Origin: Hypericum androsaemum
Lineage: Eukaryota; Streptophyta; Magnoliopsida; Malpighiales; Hypericaceae
Assembly: GCA_963995505.1 (NCBI GenBank)
Contig: OZ023181.1
Span: 13,574,221 to 13,638,220, forward strand
Length of the DNA stretch: 64,000 bases
Direction: 5' to 3'
Shown: positions 59,704 through 64,000 of the stretch, one piece after another
How positions within the stretch are numbered: the stretch's first letter is position 1
Layout of the letters: each line of letters starts with the position of its first letter
Program-made: the position numbers and the translations under genes
The notes under the pieces: model-generated
Told to the model about the DNA's origin: nothing
What the model saw: the letters and a program-made list of their open reading frames with translations, nothing else
Databases searched by the model: none

Positions 59704-62036
59704 GAAAATGCATCAAAAGGTAAGAAAAGGCAAGACAAGGCAAGAAAAGGAAAGAAAAGGAAAGATAAGGCAAGAAAAGGCATGAAAAGGCAAGAAAAGG
59801 CTAGATAAGGTAAGAAAAGACAAGATAAGGAATGAAAGAGGCAAGATAAGGTAAGAAAATGAAAGAAAATGAAAGATAAGGCAAGGAAAAGATAAGAAAA
59901 GGCAAGAAAAGGAATGAAAAGGCAAGAAAAGGAAAGAAAAGGCAAGAAAAGGAAAGATAAGGCAAGAAAAAGGCACAAAAAGGTAAAATAAGGCAAGAAA
60001 AGGCAAGATCAGGCAGGAAAAGGCAAGGAAAAGGGAAGGAATAAGCAAGAAAGGGAAAGAAAAGGCAAGAAAAGGCATGGAAGCGGCATAAAAAGGGAAG
60101 AAAAGGCAAGAAAAAGGCGAGATAAGAAAAGATAAGGCAAGAAAAAAGGCATAAAAATGCAAGAAAAGGCAAGAAAAGACATAAAAAGGTAAGAAAAGGC
60201 AAGATAAGTCAAGAAAAGGCAAGAAAAGGCAAGAAAAGGCAAGAAAAGGGTAGATAAGGTAAAAAAAGGCAAGATAAGGAATGAAAGAGGCAAGATAAGG
60301 CAAAAAAAGGCATGAAAAGGAAAAATAAGGCAAGAAGAGGCAAGCAAAGGCAAGAAAAGGAAAGATAAGGCAAGAAAATGTAAGAAAAGGCAAGAAAAGG
60401 CAAGTTAAGGAAAGAAAAGGCATGGAAAAGGCATGAAAAGGCAAGGAAAAGGCAAGAAAAGGTAAGAAAAGGCAAGGAAAAGGCAAGAAAAGGCAAAAAA
60501 ATGCAAGGAAAATTCATGAAAAGGCAAGATGAGGATAGAAAAGTCAAGAAAAGGAAAGTAAATGAATGATAAGGCAAGATAAGGCAAGAAAAGGCAAGGA
60601 AAATATAAGAAAAGGCAAGAAAAGGAAAGAAAAGGCATGAAAAGGAAAGAAAAGGCAAGAAAAGGAAAGATAAGGCAAGAAAAAGGCAAAAAAAGGCTAG
60701 AAAAGGCAAGAAAAGGAAAGAAAAGGCGAGAAAAGGTAAGAAAAGGAGAGAAAAGGCAAGATAAGGCAAGAAAAGGCAAGAAAAGGAAAGAAAAGGAAAG
60801 AAAAGGCAAAAAAAGTCAAGATTAGGCAGGAAAAGGATAGGAATAAGCAAGAAAAGGCATGAATGGGAAAGAAAAGGCAAGAAAAGGCATGGAAGACGCA
60901 TAAAAAGGGAAGAAAATGAAAGAAAAGGCAAAAAAAGGAAAGATAAGGCAAGAAAAGGCATAAAAATGCAAGAAAAGGCAAGAAAATGCATGAAAAGGTA
61001 AGAAAAGGCAAGATAAGGCAAGAAAAGGAAAGAAAAGGAAAGATAAGGCAAGAAAAGGCATGAAAAGGCAAGAAAAGGATAGATATGGTAAGAAAAGACA
61101 AGATAAGGAATGAAAGAGGCAAGATAAGGTAAGAAAAGGAAAGAAAATGAAAGATAAGGCAAGGAAAAGATAAGAAAAGGCAAGAAAAGGAAAGAAAAGG
61201 CAAGAAAAGGAAAGATAAGGCAAGAAAAAGGCACAAAAAGGCAAGATCAGGCCGGAAAAGGCAAGATCAGGCCAGAAAAGGAAAGATAAGGCAAGAAAAT
61301 GTAAGAAAAGGCAAGAAAAGGCAAGTTAAGGAAAGAAAAGGCATGGAAAAGGCATGAAAAGGCAAGGAAAAGGCAAGAAAAGGTAAGAAAAGGAAAGAAA
61401 ATGAAAGATAAGGCAAGGAAAAGATAAGAAAAGTCAAGAAAAGGAAAGAAAAGGCAAGAAAAGGAAAGATAAGGCAAGAAAAAGGCACAAAAAGGCAAGA
61501 TCAGGCTGGAAAAGGCAAGCAAAGGCAAGAAAATGAAAGATAAGGCAAGAAAATGTAAGAAAAGGCAAGTTAAGGAAAGAAAAGGCATGGAAAAGGCAAG
61601 AAATGGCAAGGAAAAGGCAAGAAAAGGTAAGGAAAGGCAAGGAAAAGGCAAGAAAAGGCAAAAAAAGGAAAGTAAAGGAATGATAAGGCAAGATAAGGCA
61701 AGAAAAGGCAAGGAAAATATAAGAAAATGCAAGAAAAGGAAAGAAAAGGCAAGAAAAGGCTTGAAAAGGAAAGAAAAGGCAAGAAAAGGAAAGATAAGGC
61801 AAGAAAAAGGCAAGAAAAGGCAAGAAAATGAAAGAAAAGGCCAGAAAAGGAAAGAAAAGGCAAGAAAAGGCAGGATAAGGCAAGAAAATGCAAGAAAAGG
61901 AAAGATAAGGAAAGAAAAGGCAAGATCATAGAGGAAAAGGCAAGGAAAAGGAAAGAAAAGGCAAAGAATAAGCAAGAAAAGGCAAGAAAGGGAAAGAAAA
62001 GGCATGGAAAAGGCATAAAAAGATAAGAAAAAGCAA

Positions 62037-64000
62037 GAAAAAGGCAAGATAAAGTCATAAAAAGCAAGGAAAAGGCAAGAAAGGCCAAAAAAGGAAAGAT
62101 AAGGCAAGAAAAGGAAAGAAATGGAAGGATAAGGCATGAAAAGGAAAGAAAATGTATGAAAAGGCATGAAAAGGTGAGAAAATGCAAAGAAAAGGCGAGA
62201 TAAAACAAGAAAAGGCAAGGAAAAGGTAAGATAAGGCAAGATAAGGCAAGAAAATGCAAGAAAAGGAAAGATAAGGCAAGAAAATGCAAGGAAAAGATAA
62301 GAAAAGGAATGAAAAGGCAAGAAAAGACATGAAAATGCAAAATAAGGCAAGAAAAGGCAAGCAAAGGCAAGAAAAGGAAAGATAAGGCAAGAAAATGTAA
62401 GAAAAGGCAAGGAAAAGGCAAGAAAAGGCAAGTTAAGGAAAGAAAAGGCATGGAAAAGGCATGAAAAGGCAAGGAAAAGGCAAGAAAAGGCAAGGAAAAG
62501 GCAAGAAAAAGGAAAAAAAATGAAAGGAAAATTCATGAAAAGGCAAGTTGTGGATAGAAAAGTCAAGAAAAGGCATGAAAAGGAAAGAAAAGGCAAGAAA
62601 AGGAAAGAAAAGGCAAGAAAAGGCGAGAAAAGGAAAGAAAAGGCAAGAAAAGGCAAGAAAAGGAAAGATAAGGAAAGAAAAGGCAAGATCATGGAGGAAA
62701 AGGTAAGGAAAAGGCAAGAAAAGGCAAAGAATAAGCAAGAAAAGGCAAGAAAGGGAAAGAAAAGGCATGGAAAAAGCATAAAAAGACAAGAAAAAGGCAA
62801 GATAAAGTCATAAAAGGCAAGGAAAAGGCAAGAAAAGCCAAATAAAGGAAAGATAAGGCGAGAAAAGGCAAGGAAAATGCATTAAAAGGCCAGAAAAGGT
62901 AAGAAAAGGCAAGAAAAGGCAAGAAAGGGAAGGATAAGGCATGAAAAGGCAAGAAAAAGCATGAAAAGGTGAGAAAATGCAAGGAAAAGGCAAGAAAAGG
63001 CAAGATAAAGCATGAAAAAGCAAGGAAAAGGCAAGATAAGTCAAGAAAAGGCATGAAAATTTAAGAAAGGGCTATATAAGGCAGGAAAAGGAATGAAAGG
63101 AAAGAAAAAGAATGATAATGCAAGAAAAGGCAAGGTAAGGCAAGAAAATGCAAGGAAAGGTAAGATAAGGCAAGAAAAAGCAAGATTTGGTAAGAAAAGG
63201 CAAGGAAAAGGCAAGAAAAGACATGGAAAATGCAAGAAAAGGAAAGATAAGGCATGAAAATGCAAGAAAAGGGAAGAAAGGGCCAGGAAAAGGCAAGAAA
63301 AGGTAATATAAGGAAAGAAAAGGAAAGGAAAATAAAAGAAAAAGCAAGATAAGGCAAGAAAAGGCAAGATAAGGTAAAATTTGGCAAGAAAAGGGAAGGA
63401 AAGGTAAGAAAAAAAAAGAAAATGAAAGGTAAGGCAACAATAGGCAAGATAAGGAAAGAAAATGAAAGAACAGGCAAGGAAAAGGCAAGTTGAGAAAAGA
63501 AAATGCATGGAAAAGGCATGAAAAGGGAAGGAAAAGGCAAGAAAAGGTAAAAAACAGGCAAGGAAAAGGCAAGATAAGGCAAGAAAAGGCAAGGAAATGG
63601 CATGAAAAGGCAAGATAAGGCAAGAAAAGGGAAGAAAAGGAAAGAAAAATGAAAGATAAGGCAAGAAAAGGCAAGGAAAAGACAAGAAAAGGCGTGAAAA
63701 GGCAAGAAAAGGAAAGATAAGGCAAGAAAAAGGCACGAAAAGGCAAGAAAATGCAAGAAAAGTTGAGAAACGGTAAGAAAAGGCAAGAAAATGCAAGAAA
63801 AGGCAAGAAAAAGAAAGAAAAGGAAAGATAAGGCAAGAAATGGCAAGATCATGCAGGAAAAGGCAAGAAAAGGCAAGGAATAAGCAAGAAAAATTCAAAA
63901 AAAGGCATGGAAAAGGCAATAAAAGGCAAGAAAAAGGCAAGAGAAGGTCAGAAAAGGCAAGGAAAAGGCAAGGAAAAGGCAAGAAAAGGCAAAAAAGAAA
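62037..64000 (+). repeat. Third, window-truncated copy of the 3.0-kb repeat
   Basis: From about 62,040 the sequence follows the order of landmarks in 51,116-53,100 and 54,131-56,200: GATAAAGTCATAAAA, GGAAATTCATG-type runs, GATCATGGAGG (62,687), AATTTAAGAAAGGGC (about 63,058), AATGAAAGGTAAGG (about 63,421) and GATCATGCAGG (about 63,847). The step from the second copy is about 7.83-7.85 kb. The window ends inside the copy. Confidence 0.75.

Larger units (their letters stand above)
17775..64000 (+). repeat. 10-bp purine-rich satellite array, right block
   Basis: This is the same array as on the left, continuing in the same orientation for 46.2 kb and off the right edge. Units are mostly 10 bp with frequent 11-bp forms, so both blocks together hold roughly 5,300-5,500 units. 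Purines stay on the plus strand throughout; I saw no inversion and no second transposon. Base changes within units are common (A/C at position 3, A/T at positions 5 and 8, G insertion after CAAG) and their order forms longer repeats, described in separate entries. Variants containing GATAA place TAA stops on the plus strand, whereas the minus strand stays open, so long frames appear on the minus strand only. No gene, RNA gene or unique sequence longer than a few units was found. Confidence 0.97.

Noticed and set aside
1..64000. CRISPR-like regular repeats
   Set aside because: The repeats are directly abutting 10-bp units with no unique spacers, and the flanking element is a plant-type LTR retrotransposon.
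1..64000. Telomeric repeat array
   Set aside because: The unit GGCAAGAAAA does not match the plant telomere repeat TTTAGGG or known variants, and no TTTAGGG runs were seen.

Overview
This window is eukaryotic repeat DNA with no gene I can support. About 54.7 kb of the 64 kb is one tandem array of a roughly 10-bp purine-rich unit (consensus GGCAAGAAAA). A single 9.3-kb LTR retrotransposon at 8,447-17,774 interrupts the array. The retrotransposon has the usual signals of a plant element: a primer-binding site matching plant initiator-methionine tRNA and a polypurine tract next to an LTR that begins TGTAATACC. A plant nuclear genome is therefore the best guess. An asterid or Solanaceae-like source is possible from the look of the LTR ends, but that is weak.

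Layout. 1-8,446: satellite. 8,442-8,446 and 17,775-17,779: the 5-bp target-site duplication CAAGA. 8,447-17,774: the LTR element, which reads on the minus strand. Its 3' LTR is at 8,447-11,120, its polypurine tract at 11,121-11,133, its interior (no usable open frame) at 11,134-15,049, its primer-binding site at 15,050-15,061 and its 5' LTR at 15,066-17,774. 17,775-64,000: the satellite resumes in the same orientation and register.

The satellite is not a featureless simple repeat. Variant units recur in long patterns, giving several local higher-order repeats. Their periods are about 1.54 and 3.2 kb (1-5 kb), 3.07 and 1.1 kb (6-24 kb), 5.1-5.2 kb (24-35 kb), 2.1-2.3 kb (36-43 kb), 3.0 kb (51-57 kb, and again from 62 kb) and 1.58 kb (56.5-59.7 kb). 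The last is a near-identical tandem pair. Shorter perfect tandems of 123 and 101 bp lie at 42.9 and 46.6 kb.

The many long open frames, up to 910 codons on the minus strand, are artefacts. The unit is 10 bp and the pyrimidine strand has no stop in any frame, so each frame reads the same F/L/S/P/C decapeptide.

The most informative points are: (1) an uninterrupted relative of the insertion site at about 20,700-20,950, which dates the insertion after a 3-kb amplification; (2) A-tracts spaced near the DNA helical repeat with GGC about half a turn away, predicting curved or strongly rotationally positioned DNA over tens of kilobases; and (3) a young, apparently non-autonomous element with intact priming signals and no recognisable gag-pol. 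I found no tRNA, rRNA, CRISPR array or bacterial operon.
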